Assembly: GCA_051650525.1 (NCBI GenBank)
Contig: JBOFJE010000001.1
Location: 1 to 64,000, forward strand
Source of the DNA: CAMREV01 sp051650525
Lineage (GTDB): Bacteria; Bacillota_I; Bacilli_A; Mycoplasmatales; Mycoplasmoidaceae
Length of the DNA: 64,000 nucleotides
Direction of reading: 5' to 3'
Shown one piece after another: positions 42,368 through 54,565 of the stretch (position 1 is its first letter; each line of letters starts with the position of its first letter). A program made the position numbers and the translations under genes. Under the pieces are notes generated by a model. The model was not told the origin of the DNA. It did no database searches and was given only the letters and a program-made list of their open reading frames with translations.

Positions 42368-43163
42368 AATTAATATATTTGTATAAAAAATTGCTTAAAC
42401 TACCAAATTTATCAATTAATGCTTGCTTGGAAGAATTAATCGTTACCCCTTTATTTGATAGTAAGATTATCCTGTCAGCCATATCATTTATAATATCTAT
42501 GTCGTGTGAAATGATGACAATAACAATGTTTTCTTTTTTTGAAAATTCTAGTATAAAATTCTTTATACATAATTTTGACTCAATATCTAATCCAGTAGTA
42601 AATTCATCTAAAAAAAGTACTTTTGGTTTAGAAAGCATTGCTATCATAACATTTAATCTTTGCTGTTGTCCGCCAGATAAATTTTTAGCATAACTATTTA
42701 ATTGGTTCTTAAGCTGAAATTTTGTTAGCATCTCAGCTAATATTTCATCAGAAAGTTTGGAAGGACTCATATTAATTATAAAATTTAAAATATCTTTCAC
42801 TTTAAGACTGGATGGAAATGAAATATCTTGAAACTGAACATCTAATCTCTCGGAGTCTATTTTTTTTTCATACAAAAAATTTACATTCCCAGATGTAGCA
42901 TTAATAATACCAGAAATAATTTTTACTAAAGTTGTTTTGCCTGCACCATTAGATCCTAATAATGCTAAAACTTCATTGTCACAAATTGAAAAATTTAAAT
43001 CTTTAAAAATTAACTTTCTGTTTTTTCCATGTCCGTAAAAATGCGATAAATTTTCTATTTTTATTAATGGAGGTAAATTATTACTCTCAATGATTGGAAA
43101 TAATAATTCTTTCTTTTTTTCAGTTATTTTTAATTTCTGAATGGCTAGTCAATCAATTTTCAT
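42366..43163 (-). CDS. ABC exporter ATPase
   Basis: 265 residues. Walker A LLGSNGAGKTT, Q-loop VQFQDISFP, signature NLSGGQQQRLN, Walker B VLFLDEFTTGLD (Phe replaces the usual Pro), switch His in IISHD. TGA at codon 5 is Trp, so the true start is ATG 43163 and not the internal TTG at 42875. An N-terminal extension of about 35 residues precedes the nucleotide-binding domain. It pairs with the ABC-2 permease 10 bases upstream. Substrate unknown. Confidence 0.92.
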
Positions 43164-43172
43164 AATAAACCC

Positions 43173-44114
43173 CTAAATACTTGATCACTTAAAAAATTTA
43201 AGATTAAGAAAAGTGAAAAAAGCTGTAATAAATATAGGCATAAATAAATTTAATCCTTTTTGTCAGGGTGCATAAATCACTAATTCTTTATAAGTAGGTG
43301 CAACAGATGAGCCAGAATTTTTTGGAATAAAACTCTGAATAGAAAATCCGTGATTTAAATTAAAAATGCTGTAATGAATGTTTGGATCAAAAGTTGGTAA
43401 AATAGCATTATTTATCAGTCCCATAGAATAATTTAATGGAAATGCCAAAAGAATATATTTATATGCTCCAATGTTTGCAATCAAATTAGTTGGTATTAGA
43501 TTACCAGCCAATGCCATAGATATAAATAGAATTCCAATTCCAGTCATTAGTGAATTTATAACTCTACTAAAAAATATTCCTATAAAAAAACCGATTGATA
43601 TCCCAGATAAAATTAATCAGAATAAACCATAAAATGTCCCAGCCCAATCCATCTTTCCACTTGTTATTTTCCCATGGTTACTTATTAATCTAAATATCGA
43701 AAAAAATACAAGAGTTATAAGAGAAAATAATATTGACATAATTGTAAAGTAAAAAGAAACAAGAAATATATAATAAAATTTTTTAAAATTATTAACTTTT
43801 ATCTTCCTAAGTATTACAGATTTCTTAAAATCAACATGCATCTGAGGTAGCACTAACAAAATCAAAGGTAAAATAGATAATGAAAAAAACCCTGGTAGTG
43901 CTGAAACAAATGTATCCCTATTGATACCAGAACCTGTTTTTCCTGCTGAACTTTTGAATGATTCAGACATTAAGTAATTAATAATAATAAAACATAGTGG
44001 AAGTAATAATGACATAATTGGTGCTAATTTAGATTTCCAAAAATATTTATTAACTAATTGTAAAATAGTAAGAGATCTTTTTAATGTAATTTTGTGGCTT
44101 AAATTATCATTCAT
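43173..44114 (-). CDS. ABC-2 type exporter permease
   Basis: 313 residues, six membrane helices in the ABC-2 arrangement, with a segment LRKIKVNNFKKFYYIFLVSFYF after the second helix and a central ISIGFFIGIFFSRVINSL. A Gly/Ser/Pro-rich extracellular stretch lies near the C-terminus. TGA codons (43617, 43263 and near the end) are Trp; stop TAG 43173. Partner of the ATPase at 42366. Confidence 0.87.
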
Positions 44115-44132
44115 AATTTACTTCCTTCTTTT

Positions 44133-45278
44133 TTAATGAATATTCTTTAAATATTGTTTTAATATTTTAACTTTATCTAGCTTTTCCCAAGTGAAATTAG
44201 AGCTGTTTCTGCCAAAATGTCCGAAGGTACTTGTTTTAAAATATCTTGCAGACTTTAAATCCAACACTTTTATTATATCATTAATATTCATACTAAAATT
44301 TTTCTTTATAATTTCATAAAATAATTCAGGATTTATTTTATGAGTTCCAAATGTTTCAATATACATAGATATAGGCTCTATTTTCCCGATTACATAGGCA
44401 AATTGGATTTCAAATTTTTCTGCTAACCCAGCAGCAACAATATTTTTTGCAATGTATCTAGCATAATAACTACCACTTCGATCAACTTTTGAACAATCTT
44501 TCCCCGAGAAAGCTCCGCCACCATGACGTCCTTTGCCTCCATAACTATCAACAATAATTTTTCTTCCCGTTAAACCTGTATCTGCATATGGTCCTCCAAT
44601 AATAAATTGCTTAGAAGGATTTATTATTCTTTTAAAATTTCGATTAAGAGAATAATCATTTGCAATATCTAGCATTATTCTAGAGATTAATTTTTCTATT
44701 ACTTCTTTTTCAAACATTATATCATGCTGAACACTGACAACCATCATGTGAATTAAGGGTTTTTCAGAATTTGTAATATCAATGGTTACTTGGGATTTCA
44801 TATCAGATTTTAATCACTTATGTTTATTTGTTTTTCTTTCAAAATCAATCCTTTTTACAAGTTCATGGGCTAAAACAATTTCTAAAGGCATATAATTAGT
44901 AGTTTCATTAGTTGCATATCCATATACAATGCCTTGATCTCCAGAAGAAACTAAATTACCTTTTTTAATTACTGTGCTTGAAATATCTACACTTTGTTTA
45001 TTTACATTTGAAATAATCACAAAATCATTTTCATTATACCCTAATGGTAATAATATATTTCAAGCTGCTTTTACAACATCAATGTAACCCTTAGTAGTAA
45101 TTTCTCCTCCTATAATAATTAATTTATTTGAAGCAAATACTTCACATGCAACTTTACTTTCTGAGTCCTGTTTTAGACATTCATCTAAAATGTAATCAGA
45201 AATTTGATCACATATTTTATCGGGGTGGCCGGGGCCTACTGATTCTGCAGTTATTAATTTTTTTGTTATTTTTAACAT
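44133..45278 (-). CDS. metK: S-adenosylmethionine synthetase
   Basis: Makes SAM from Met and ATP. 381 residues. AESVGPGHPDKICDQISD, SSGDQGIVYGYA, the P-loop-like GGKGRHGGGAFSGKD and DRSGSYYARY are diagnostic. TGA at 45060 and 44814 are Trp. ATG 45278 has AAAGGA upstream. Supplies methyl groups to PrmC and other methyltransferases. Confidence 0.97.
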
Positions 45279-45301
45279 GTTAATCCTTTTTTATATTAAA
45301 T

Positions 45302-48300
45302 TTAATATTTTATTGCCTTTTCTAATTTTTCCTTAGTCAATAAAATAGTTACTAACAAAATACATGCAAGCATAGTTACTATAATTACTAAAGAAGCAAT
45401 TGCAGCAAAAGTAATATTAATATTAGAATAAATAAATACTGAAACTGCTGAAAATAAAATAGATTGAAATGACAATCCAACTAGATATGTAATTAAAAGA
45501 CCAATTGTAATACCAAAAATTGCTATTGGTAAATATATTAATGCGATGCTGCTAATTGTTTTTCTTTTATTTAACCCCAATATTCTAATGATAGTTAATA
45601 TTTTTCTAAAATCATCTGCAAGAGAAAGAATTGAAATATTAAGCGTAATTATTAATAAGGGAGTTAATGATAGACCAATAATAATTGATAGTGTTCGAGA
45701 TGAAGAATATACTAAAGAAAATATTTCATCATTAATAAATGTTCCATCAAGCCCATTAATTGATGGTGTAATATTCACATCATTTAACACAGCTGATAAT
45801 CTATTTAGAAAAATATTAATGGTGCCTAAATTATCTTCATAATACTTTTGAAAATCACCATCAGTAGTGTAATTTTTATAAATTATCTTATCACTTTCAG
45901 AAACTTTACTTAAATCTGGTGAAAATAATTTTTCTAATGCATCATAAATTTGTGCATTTGTTTTAGGATCATTACCACTTGTACCATTGATATTAAAATT
46001 TAATCCATAAAGACCTGATCTAGGAACCAAGGGAAGCGAAGAATTAGGAAATTTAGTTGAAATACTGTGGGTAAATATACCATTATATGGGGCATCTGTT
46101 ATTGTATTTCCTGTTAAATCATCCTTAATATCCTTAAAAGGTTCTAAATGAATTGTAGCTTTAGAAGTTTCATCATTGTAATCAATATTTTTTATGTATT
46201 GTCCTTTATCTAGATCAATTAAATTATTAGCAAAATGCTGGTTGATTCAATAATTTTGCCCTACTGAATAATTACTAATACCAGCAACCTTTAATATTAC
46301 TTTTTTGTCTGGAAAATATTGAGAAGGATTTTTTGCTGTACTTTCTAGAAGAGATTTTATATCTTTATAATAATCATCTTTTACAATAAAAGTAATATCA
46401 TCACCAATAGATAAATGGTTTTTATAAGCAGTACCTTCACTAATAATTACATTATTTGAATTATTGTTGCTGATTAAACCATTTAAAAATTTTCCGCTTT
46501 TTGAACTTAATTTTATAAATTTACTATTATTTTTTATTCCAATTAAATTTACATTTCTATTGTCAATATTCCCGCTTACATGAGTAAATGTTTCATCACC
46601 ATATTCATTAGCAGTAAAATTAAAACTTATCAAAACATTATTTTGAGATATTTGATCATCTCCTAGAAATATTCCTAAAGCTTTTAAATATGTATCATTA
46701 AATCTAAAATCTGCTATATTTATAACCTTGTCTTTATTTATTTGAATTGGCATAATAACAGGGTTTTTTGGATCATCTCATGGTAATAATGGATTCTTAT
46801 GAATAAGGAATTGTGAATATCATGGATATTTTTTTAAAATAGATTCTCGATACAAATTAATATTTGCCTGCATTTGCAAAACAATTTTTTTTGGTAATGA
46901 ATTAGCTACTCAATTTCATAAATTACCAATCGGAATGCCACCAAGACTACCAATATCTACATCAAAAATCTCTGCGGATACAGTTGCATTAAAAATCACT
47001 TTAGGGTCTTTACTAGTAATTTTATTATAAGCAGATAAAGATGGGAGAATAATATTTTCATAGGTTATGGGTTGCTGAGATATATTATAGTGCATAACCA
47101 CAGAATCTGGTATGCCAGTTAATGGATCTATAGTTTTGTCAATCACTTTTCTTTTTGCAAGAAGTAGTTGATTATCGGGCAAGTAATGAAGATGTTTGTC
47201 TGGATCTAATGGATCAGTATAATAAGTGTATTTGAAATAAGGATCCGATTTATTAAGAATAGAAGTAATAGAACGATCATCAGTTTCTAAATTTACACCT
47301 TTCTTATAATAAACTTCACCCAGTTCACTATAAGGTTGATATTTAATTAATCCAAATTGAGATTGTGGTGTTTCATAATTATAGGCATATGTATATTTAC
47401 TAGTTGAATAACTATTGTATTTTGCAGTTATTACTTTAGAAGTTAAACTAAATGAAGCTACTAAAACACCAAAAGATATTCCCAACAAAGAAGAAATTAA
47501 TGATATTTTCCCAATTTTTGTAGAAAGCATAGAAATTCTAAGTTTTCATAAAGGAGATAATAATATTTTGTTACTCCTAATCGTTTTTGATAAAAGATTT
47601 TTTTTAACATTTTCGTTTCCGCTAAGAACAGATAAAATTGGTTTTTTTAAGACAAATAAAGCAGTCCAAGAAATCAAGGCTCCTAATATTATTGTAATAA
47701 TAATAACAACAACAAAAATTGACCAAACTGGAAAAGTTGGTAAAACCATTTGAGCAAATCAAAATCCTGAAACAAAATTAAACATTAACTTAGTGCCAAA
47801 ATAACTACTAATAAAAGCGATTAAAGAAAAAATAACACCAGAAGAAATAATAACAGTTGAAATTGCTAAAACAATTTTTCTTTTAGGAATCCCATTAGCC
47901 CTTGCTATTGCAATAGAAAATGAAAGAGAATCAAGAACAAATTTAATAATCATTAATAAAATATAAGTAACTAGTGCAAGCATAACTAAAGAAAAGGCTG
48001 CAATTATTACTCCTAATACCAGCACAAATGAATGTGGATAAGATCATCTTAATGTATTTATGTTAGAGTGATTTATATAATCAGAATTCCTATAAATTTT
48101 AAATGGACTATTTGATCCAATATTTTTAAAATCAGAATTAAATATAGTGTTTAATTTTTTAATCGTTTGATCAATACCTAATAATGAATTTTTATCAGCT
48201 TTTATATTTATATTTTTATTTGCAAATATATCGGGAGGCAAATTATTTAAAAAACTATATTGACTAGGGTTCAAATATATTATAGCTTGTTTTATTGGGT

Positions 48301-50455
48301 TAGGGATTGGTTTAGTACTATCTATTATTGGTGCTAAAAAATCTGAAGAATTACCATAACCTGAGATAAAAAAAGTAGCTGAAATACTTCTGATTTTATA
48401 TTCATCGGGAATTTTATCTAACTCCTGCTTTACTAAATCATCAATATTTAAATAAATAGAATTATCTGTTTTAGCTTTGCTTATTTCTTTTAAAATATCA
48501 TTTTTAATGTTTAAAAACATATTCTCAGGCAATGTTTTTTTCTTATTTTCTATAAAATTTGAATATGAGTCAACTACACCATAATTTTCTAAATTTAAAG
48601 ATCAAACTGATGAAGTACTAGTATCTAAGGTAGAAAATGCTCTATCTGCTCAAAAAGATATATTGTTATTTAATGAATATAAAAAAGAATTCATCTTAAA
48701 TTGGCTGCTATCTCCAATAGTCAATTCATACTGATGATATTCAATAGAATCAACTAAATCAATTAATTTGTTATTACTTTTTGAATCCTTAATTTCCGTT
48801 GCTTTATTATAAATTTCTGTAATAATATTTTTTACAAATTCTCGTTGTTTTATAGTTTGATATTTACCAGGTTCTGGGTCGCCATGTTTATTTAATATTT
48901 GGATTTTTTCTCCCTTATCATTATATTTATATTTATTTGTGTCATAAATATATGAATTATTTTTTTCTTTTATATTTAAATTATTTGTTGTATCAGTTTT
49001 ATAAAAAACTAAATCATGAATGTAGCTTATTAGATTAAAAATTGATAAAAAAGAAAGATTCCCATAATCATCAAGTTTATTCATATTTTGATATTCTCTT
49101 AAGTCATCAATATTTGCAAATAACTTCCTGCCGCCATTTAAAACTATCTTATTAATTTCATTTTGCTCATCCTGATTAATATATTGAAATTCCCTTGTTG
49201 TATATAAGTTTGTTCCATTGGGATTATCAGAAACAAAATTTTCTGTAGTAGTTCAATTGAATCCTAATAGATTTTTAATCATTAAATTTTTTGTGAAATT
49301 CAGCACCTTATCTTTTAAATTACTAACAGCATAATTTTTAAAATTGTATGCAAAACGATTTAATAAATCTGAGATAGAATCACTAGATTTAACACTATTT
49401 TCAACCTGAAATTTTGTTAATTTGTAATCAACATTCATTAATTTATCTTCTTCTTCCTTAGAAAGTTGATTTAAATAAAGTTTTGTTAATGGATCTAAAT
49501 TAGTGTTTAGAGTTAATTTAATGTCATACCCTTCTTCATGAGGGTCAATATATGGAATTTTTGCTCCTTGTGGTTTACCATAAGGTAACATTTCTACTCA
49601 TTGAGATATATTTCTATTTCATGTTTGATTAATATTTTTCAAAATATCTTTCTTATCTAAATTATATGTGGAACTAACATTCCTATGCAATCCCACAGGG
49701 AATATATCTTTATTAGTTAATGAAATATTATTAAAATCAGTAATATCATTCATTTTTACAGTTGATTGAGGAATAGTAACTGTTTTATCTATTTTATAAT
49801 CTCTATATATTCCATCTAAAATGACATTATTCTTTGATTGGTAATATTCTTTATCTTTTTCAGAGTTAGATAAATCATCAAGATTTAATAGTCTAGGATC
49901 TAAATAAACATCATTAATTTTTGGGTCATCTATTGATGGGGTAGAATAAATATCTGCTATTACTGCATGATTCACAAATAAAAGAGCAGAAGAAGGAGTT
50001 AATAAATTATTAAAAAAATGATTATCACTTATTTGAACACTTCTAAAAACATCTATATTTTGCAAATTATGTTCTCAATCAGGATTGTTTGGAGTATTAA
50101 TATATTCAGAATAATCTGATTTATTTACTAATACAGTTTCTAACGAATCAGTTTTTGGATCCAAACCATTCAAATTAATCCCAATAGCATCATTACATTG
50201 TATTACTGATTTTGGATCATAAGAATAATTAATATTTATCTTGAATTCTGAATTTCTACTAAAAGGGTTTTCAATAATAATGTCACTACCATTTCCTTTA
50301 TTATAAACTTTTGAAGATGAATTGAATACAGTGACAATTTGAAATATTCCTATTGTTGCTGTAGATACCATGACTACAAGAGATAATAATAAAGCAAATA
50401 AAAGAATTCATTTTTTACAAATTACATTAAAAAACTGTTTTAAAATAACAAACAA
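45302..50455 (-). CDS. Giant FtsX/MacB-type ABC permease
   Basis: One 1717-residue frame running through about ten TGA Trp codons with no TAA/TAG that I could find. Layout: one membrane helix (about 18-40), a very large outer region (about 40-805), three helices (811-925) with the FtsX-type SIAIARANGIPKRKIVLAI, another helix near 985 and a second outer region. Three C-terminal helices follow, with IIRILGLNKRKTISSIALIY, so two FtsX units lie in one chain. Start TTG 50455 with AAGG 7 bases upstream. This is the type of MG468 of M. genitalium. No ATPase lies beside it. Likely exports or handles lipoproteins or peptides at the cell surface. Confidence 0.85.
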
Positions 50456-50531
50456 AATTAAACCTTATTTAAAAATTTATTTAATACTAAAAATTATATA
50501 ACAAGAAAAATATTAAAATAAATATTATTTT

Positions 50532-51029
50532 CTAAAGTTTTTTATAACCAAATATGATGCATGGAATCGAACTTAAGACAAAAAAACACAAAATCCCATA
50601 TAAGACTTTTTTCTCTTCTAATTTTTCACTATTTCAATTTTCTGTCAATATTAATATCCCATTGAGAATTTTAAATATTATTTCAAGAATAATACAAATT
50701 GAATAACCAATAAAAAATAAAATGAATTCTAATTTGTACTTCTTAAAAATAGAATGTTCTGTAGTTTTATTTTCTTCAATCAAAGCAAATATAAGAAATC
50801 ATAAGGATAAAATTAAAAGTAATTGGATCATTAATGATATAAATCCAATAAATCTTATTCTCTGCAGTTTCTTTCTATCCTTTGCATATCTATTATAATA
50901 AGTTGATTGAAATGAATCAGTCCTATGTGATGAATATAAAAAAAATGTTTTAATGCTACTTAAATTATTATCTTTTTTAAAATAAAATTTATTAGGTTGC
51001 TTATTTTCTATTTTGATATTACTTTTCAT
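50532..51029 (-). CDS. Small membrane protein of unknown function
   Basis: 165 residues. A charged N-terminus of about 65 residues (basic, Tyr-rich: STYYNRYAKDRKK) precedes four hydrophobic segments. TGA 50799 and one near Glu-Asn-Trp-Asn are Trp; stop TAG 50532. First of three small membrane-protein genes in a row, 77 bases upstream of the giant permease gene on the same strand. No family recognised. Confidence 0.55.
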
Positions 51030-51067
51030 AATTCTCTCTAATCTTATAAATAATAAAAAATAGATCT

Positions 51068-51493
51068 TTATTCTTTATATTTATCTCCAAAATAAATTGC
51101 TGTAAGTGGCCCAAGAAAAGGAATAAATAATCCAATAATTGAAAGAATCTTGTAAATTTCTAAATTATTTTTTAGTTCACTACTCTCTCAATTAGTCGTT
51201 CAAAATTTGATAAGAATAATCATATTAGTAATTAATGAAAATAAAATAAATATAAGAGTAATTTGCAATATTAAACCAACTACACCCATAATAAAAATAG
51301 CTTTAGCTTCCATCTTGTCTTGTTCATAAAGACCATTATTCTTTGCTTTATCTTTTCTATTATTTATATTTTTTTTTAAATTAATATCATTATTAATATT
51401 ATTTAAATTAATATTTTCTAATTCTTTTGATTGAGAATCAAGAATAGATTCTTCTTTATCTAATGAATTAGTAGAATTTAAATCTTTGTCCAT
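51068..51493 (-). CDS. Small membrane protein, paralogue of 51501-51944
   Basis: 141 residues: an acidic, Asn-rich N-terminus (about 60 residues), two hydrophobic segments around residues 67-97, then Leu-Glu-Ile-Tyr-Lys-Ile-Leu-Ser-Ile-Ile-Gly-Leu-Phe-Ile-Pro-Phe and a short basic tail. The IY(K/R)IL..IG.FIPF segment is shared with the next gene. TGA 51200 is Trp. Unknown function. Confidence 0.55.
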
Positions 51494-51500
51494 GTTTTAC

Positions 51501-51944
51501 CTACCTTGTATTATATTTATGATCTTCTTTCTTAACTTTATCTAAAAGAACTAGTGCAGATATTCCTGCAACAAAAGGGATAAAGAACCCAATTATTACT
51601 AAAATTCTATAAATTGAAATATCTTTGTTTAAATAATCCTTGTAATCATCAGATCAGACATAAATTATGATAAAAATGATAGAGATAATTTTTATTATAA
51701 ATAAAAATAAAAGAATTACAATAAAAACAATATTATATCCAAGAAATAAATGAATTTTGTCATGCTCTGGATCATCCTTTTTAGTATGAGCAATTAAAAT
51801 AATACCAATAAACATAATAACAAAATAAGATAAAATGGATAATGAAGAACAAACTAATGAAGTTATTGCCCATCCACATAATCTATTCATTCTTGGCCGA
51901 TTTAAAATTGGTTTATGATAATTTTCTGTTGATTTATCATCCAT
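51501..51944 (-). CDS. Small membrane protein, paralogue of 51068-51493
   Basis: 147 residues with three membrane segments (about 25-50, 65-95, 112-135). The C-terminal ISIYRILVIIGFFIPF stretch matches its neighbour. A cytoplasmic basic N-terminus (NRPRMNRLCGW) precedes the first helix. TGA 51654 is Trp. The pair is separated by 7 bases. Confidence 0.55.
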
Positions 51945-51996
51945 AAAAATAACTATTCATAGTTTAATATTAACATATAATTTTTATTTTTACTAC

Positions 51997-53340
51997 TTAA
52001 ATAAAGGCTTTTATTTTTTTAACTAATTTATCAATTTCTAGGAAGGATATTAAATATATAGGTAAGGTAAATATTTTTAATTTTTCATCATAAGAAATGT
52101 TTTTTTGGGAAAAAACTATACCATAAGAAATTGATGAATTATTTTCTAAAAATTTCTTCATACTTTTTATTTTATATGAGATTCCTGATTTTATTTCTAT
52201 TGGTATTGGATTCCCATAAGAGTCTTCAATTAAAAAATCTATTTCATATCTATTGCCATTTATCATAAAAGTATAATAATTTATACAATCAATTTTATTA
52301 TATAATTCTTGCACAAAAAAATTTTCGAATAAACCTCCCTTTGTATTCCCATAATTTTCATTGTTTAACATTCCTTTATTAATCCTTAATTTTGTTGCTA
52401 ACATGCCAACATCATTAAAATACAACTTAAAACTTGAATCATTGTCATACATCATTAAGGGGGCGTGTGCATTTTTTGACATATTAACTTTTAAGATAAC
52501 ATTTGATTTAATTAAACTTGCTATAGCAGTTTGATAATCCCTGTACCTAGCATTCTTATTAATTTCAGATAATTTGTATCTTCTATTTTCATTTATTAAA
52601 AATCTTTGGATGTTATCATATATGTTCATAGCTTTAACTTTATCTGTATTATAATCAATAAATTTTATGATGTCATTTGTATAACCAAAAATAATGTTTT
52701 CTTTAATAATATTAGTTTCAAATAAATCTTGAGTAACTTTATATGTTTTCAAAGCTTTTGGCATTCCACCAATTATTAAATAATCAAAAAAATATTTTAA
52801 AGCCAATTCATGCTTTATATTGTCAACCTGTTCTCTGCTTTTAGATATTTTATGTAAGTATTCTGATAAATCGTTTTGATTTTGAGATCATAAGAATTCT
52901 TCAAAATTCATTGGTTTCATAAATAAAATATCAACTTTGCCAACAGGAAAAGATGCTCTATCAATAATATTACCAAGATAACTGCCTAATGCTATAATGC
53001 TAATATTTGGGTATTGCTCACAAAACATTTTTAATGATGTCTTTATATTTGGAGCTTCTTGAATTTCATCAAAAACAAAAATTATATTTTTAAAAGATTG
53101 TATATGGAAAAAAGAAATGATTATTTCAATAATGAGTTTTGGTGATGTTTGTTTTATTAATAATTTTTTAATTTCATTATCATCCATAAAATTAATGTAA
53201 ACATAATCTAAATAATTATTTTTTGCAAATTTATCAACACTATATGTTTTCCCAACTTGTCTAGGGCCAAGTAAAATTAAAGGTTTCCTATCATGTTTGT
53301 TTTTTCAATTTAGTAAATCAGAATCTATTTTTCTCTTCAT
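51997..53340 (-). CDS. AAA_14/DUF4143 ATPase
   Basis: 447 residues. N-terminal AAA domain with Walker A LLGPRQVGKTYS and Walker B IIFVFDEIQEAP, sensor region IALGSYLG. The C-terminal DUF4143 domain shows YYTFMINGNRYEIDFLIED...PIPIEIKSG, a nuclease-like D...E.K pattern. Such genes are widespread in host-associated bacteria and of unsettled role. TGA codons (52888 and near codon 12) are Trp. The start ATG 53340 has no ribosome site; a promoter-like pair ends 7 bases upstream, so the message may be leaderless. Confidence 0.85.
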
Positions 53341-53346
53341 ATCAAT

Positions 53347-53375
53347 ATTATACAAATATTGTGATAATTACTCAA
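53347..53375 (-). promoter_or_regulatory. Promoter of the AAA/DUF4143 gene, probably leaderless
   Basis: On the minus strand TTGAGT (53375-53370), 17 bases, TATAAT (53352-53347). The ATG at 53340 sits where transcription would start, and there is no Shine-Dalgarno. One exact repeat covers the -10 and spacer, the other lies just upstream of -35. Confidence 0.6.
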
Positions 53376-53396
53376 AAAAATATACAAATATTGTGA
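53349..53396. repeat. Two exact 16-base repeats spaced by three helical turns
   Basis: TATACAAATATTGTGA occurs at 53349-53364 and 53381-53396, 32 bases apart start to start. The first overlaps the -10 element of the AAA/DUF4143 gene, the second lies just upstream of its -35. Arranged like paired operators. Confidence 0.6.
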
Positions 53397-53580
53397 ATAT
53401 TTTGCATTTCTTGTGTTTATAATATTTTAAAAAATTACTATTTAAAGTTTCATTTTTATAATAAATCATTTTTTTACAAAATCTACTATAAAATGATTAA
53501 ATAATTAAAAAATAATTATTAAATTTTTATCTTCTTGTATGTTAAAATAATTTTATTGATTTTATTAAAAGGTATGGAAT

Positions 53581-53814
53581 ATGGCAAGAAAAGATGAATT
53601 AACTGGAAAAGGGCCGCTTTCTGGAAATAAAAGATCTCATGCTATGAATCATAGCAAAAGAAAATGAAATGTTAATTTACAAAATGTAAAAATTTATGAT
53701 GAAAAAGGGAATATAACATCTGTTAAAATTTCTACTAGAACTTTAAAAACATTAAAAAAACACAATAGAGTTGCTACTTTTAATCCTGTAAATCAAGTAA
53801 AATCGAAAAACTAA
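53581..53814 (+). CDS. rpmB: Ribosomal protein bL28
   Basis: 77-residue L28 of the 50S subunit: ARKDELTGKGPLSGNKRSHA, NHSKRKWNVNLQNV (Trp by TGA), STRTLKTLKKH. ATG 53581 preceded by AAAAGG. Its TAA at 53812-53814 overlaps the stop of the convergent ispD. No L28 zinc cysteines are present. The 240 bases upstream hold its promoter and that of the AAA gene, and I see nothing else there. Confidence 0.93.
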
Positions 53815-54512
53815 TCATTTTTTTCTATTAACCATTTTGCATATAATAAATCTTCTTCTGTGGTAATTTTAAAATTACTTTTTTCTCCATTTATTGTTAA
53901 AATTTTTATATCAAATTTATTTGAAAATCAAGTTAATTCATAATCATTATTTAATAATAAATTTTTATCAATATTGTAAAATATAGATTTTAAATTCTTA
54001 AAAGTAACTACTTGAGGTGTTTGAATCATTTTAAAATTATTCCTATCTATCATTTTATGATTGTTATTGCTAACTTCTATAATTGAATCTGTTGTATCTA
54101 TCACTGGTATTACAGTATGTTTATGATTACAGCAATTAATGGATTTTGATATTAATTGTTTACTGACAAAAATTCTAACACCATCATGAGTGAGAATAAT
54201 ATCATTGTCACTAATATCTTGGTATTCGCATATATATTGATAAGCAAGATATAAAGAATGAGATCTTGTCATTCCACCATTAATTAAGGTAATTTTACCT
54301 TCTTCTTTATAATAATTCTTAATTAATCTTGTAAAATCATTTTTTAAACAGTCACTGGTTACAACAATTATTTTATCAATAATTTCATGATTGATAAATT
54401 TATCAATTGTGTGAATAATAACCGGTTTGTCTTTGAAATTAATTAATTGTTTTGGAATTACATTTTTTATCCTCAAACTTTTTCCTGCAGCTAAAATTAT
54501 TGCTATATTCAT
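53811..54512 (-). CDS. ispD: 2-C-methyl-D-erythritol 4-phosphate cytidylyltransferase
   Basis: IspD adds CMP to MEP in isoprenoid synthesis. 233 residues. IILAAGKSLRIKN..PKQ (nucleotide-binding Gly-rich loop and Lys), VTSDC, GGMTRSHS, LTHDGVRIFVS, and the C-terminal TEEDLLYA. The Gly before Arg in A-A-G-x-G-x-R is Ser-Leu here. TarI/ribitol-5-P cytidylyltransferase relatives look similar, but there is no cell wall here and ispH is present. TGA 53928 is Trp. Confidence 0.82.
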
Positions 54513-54565
54513 TTCAATTCCTTTTTTTAAGGTAATATTGGTATTATTATTAAAAATAAAATTAA

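Noticed and set aside
53397..53580. Search for a tRNA or small RNA gene upstream of rpmB
   Set aside because: No cloverleaf, no T-loop motif and no stem longer than a few bases; only AT-rich promoter-like sequence.
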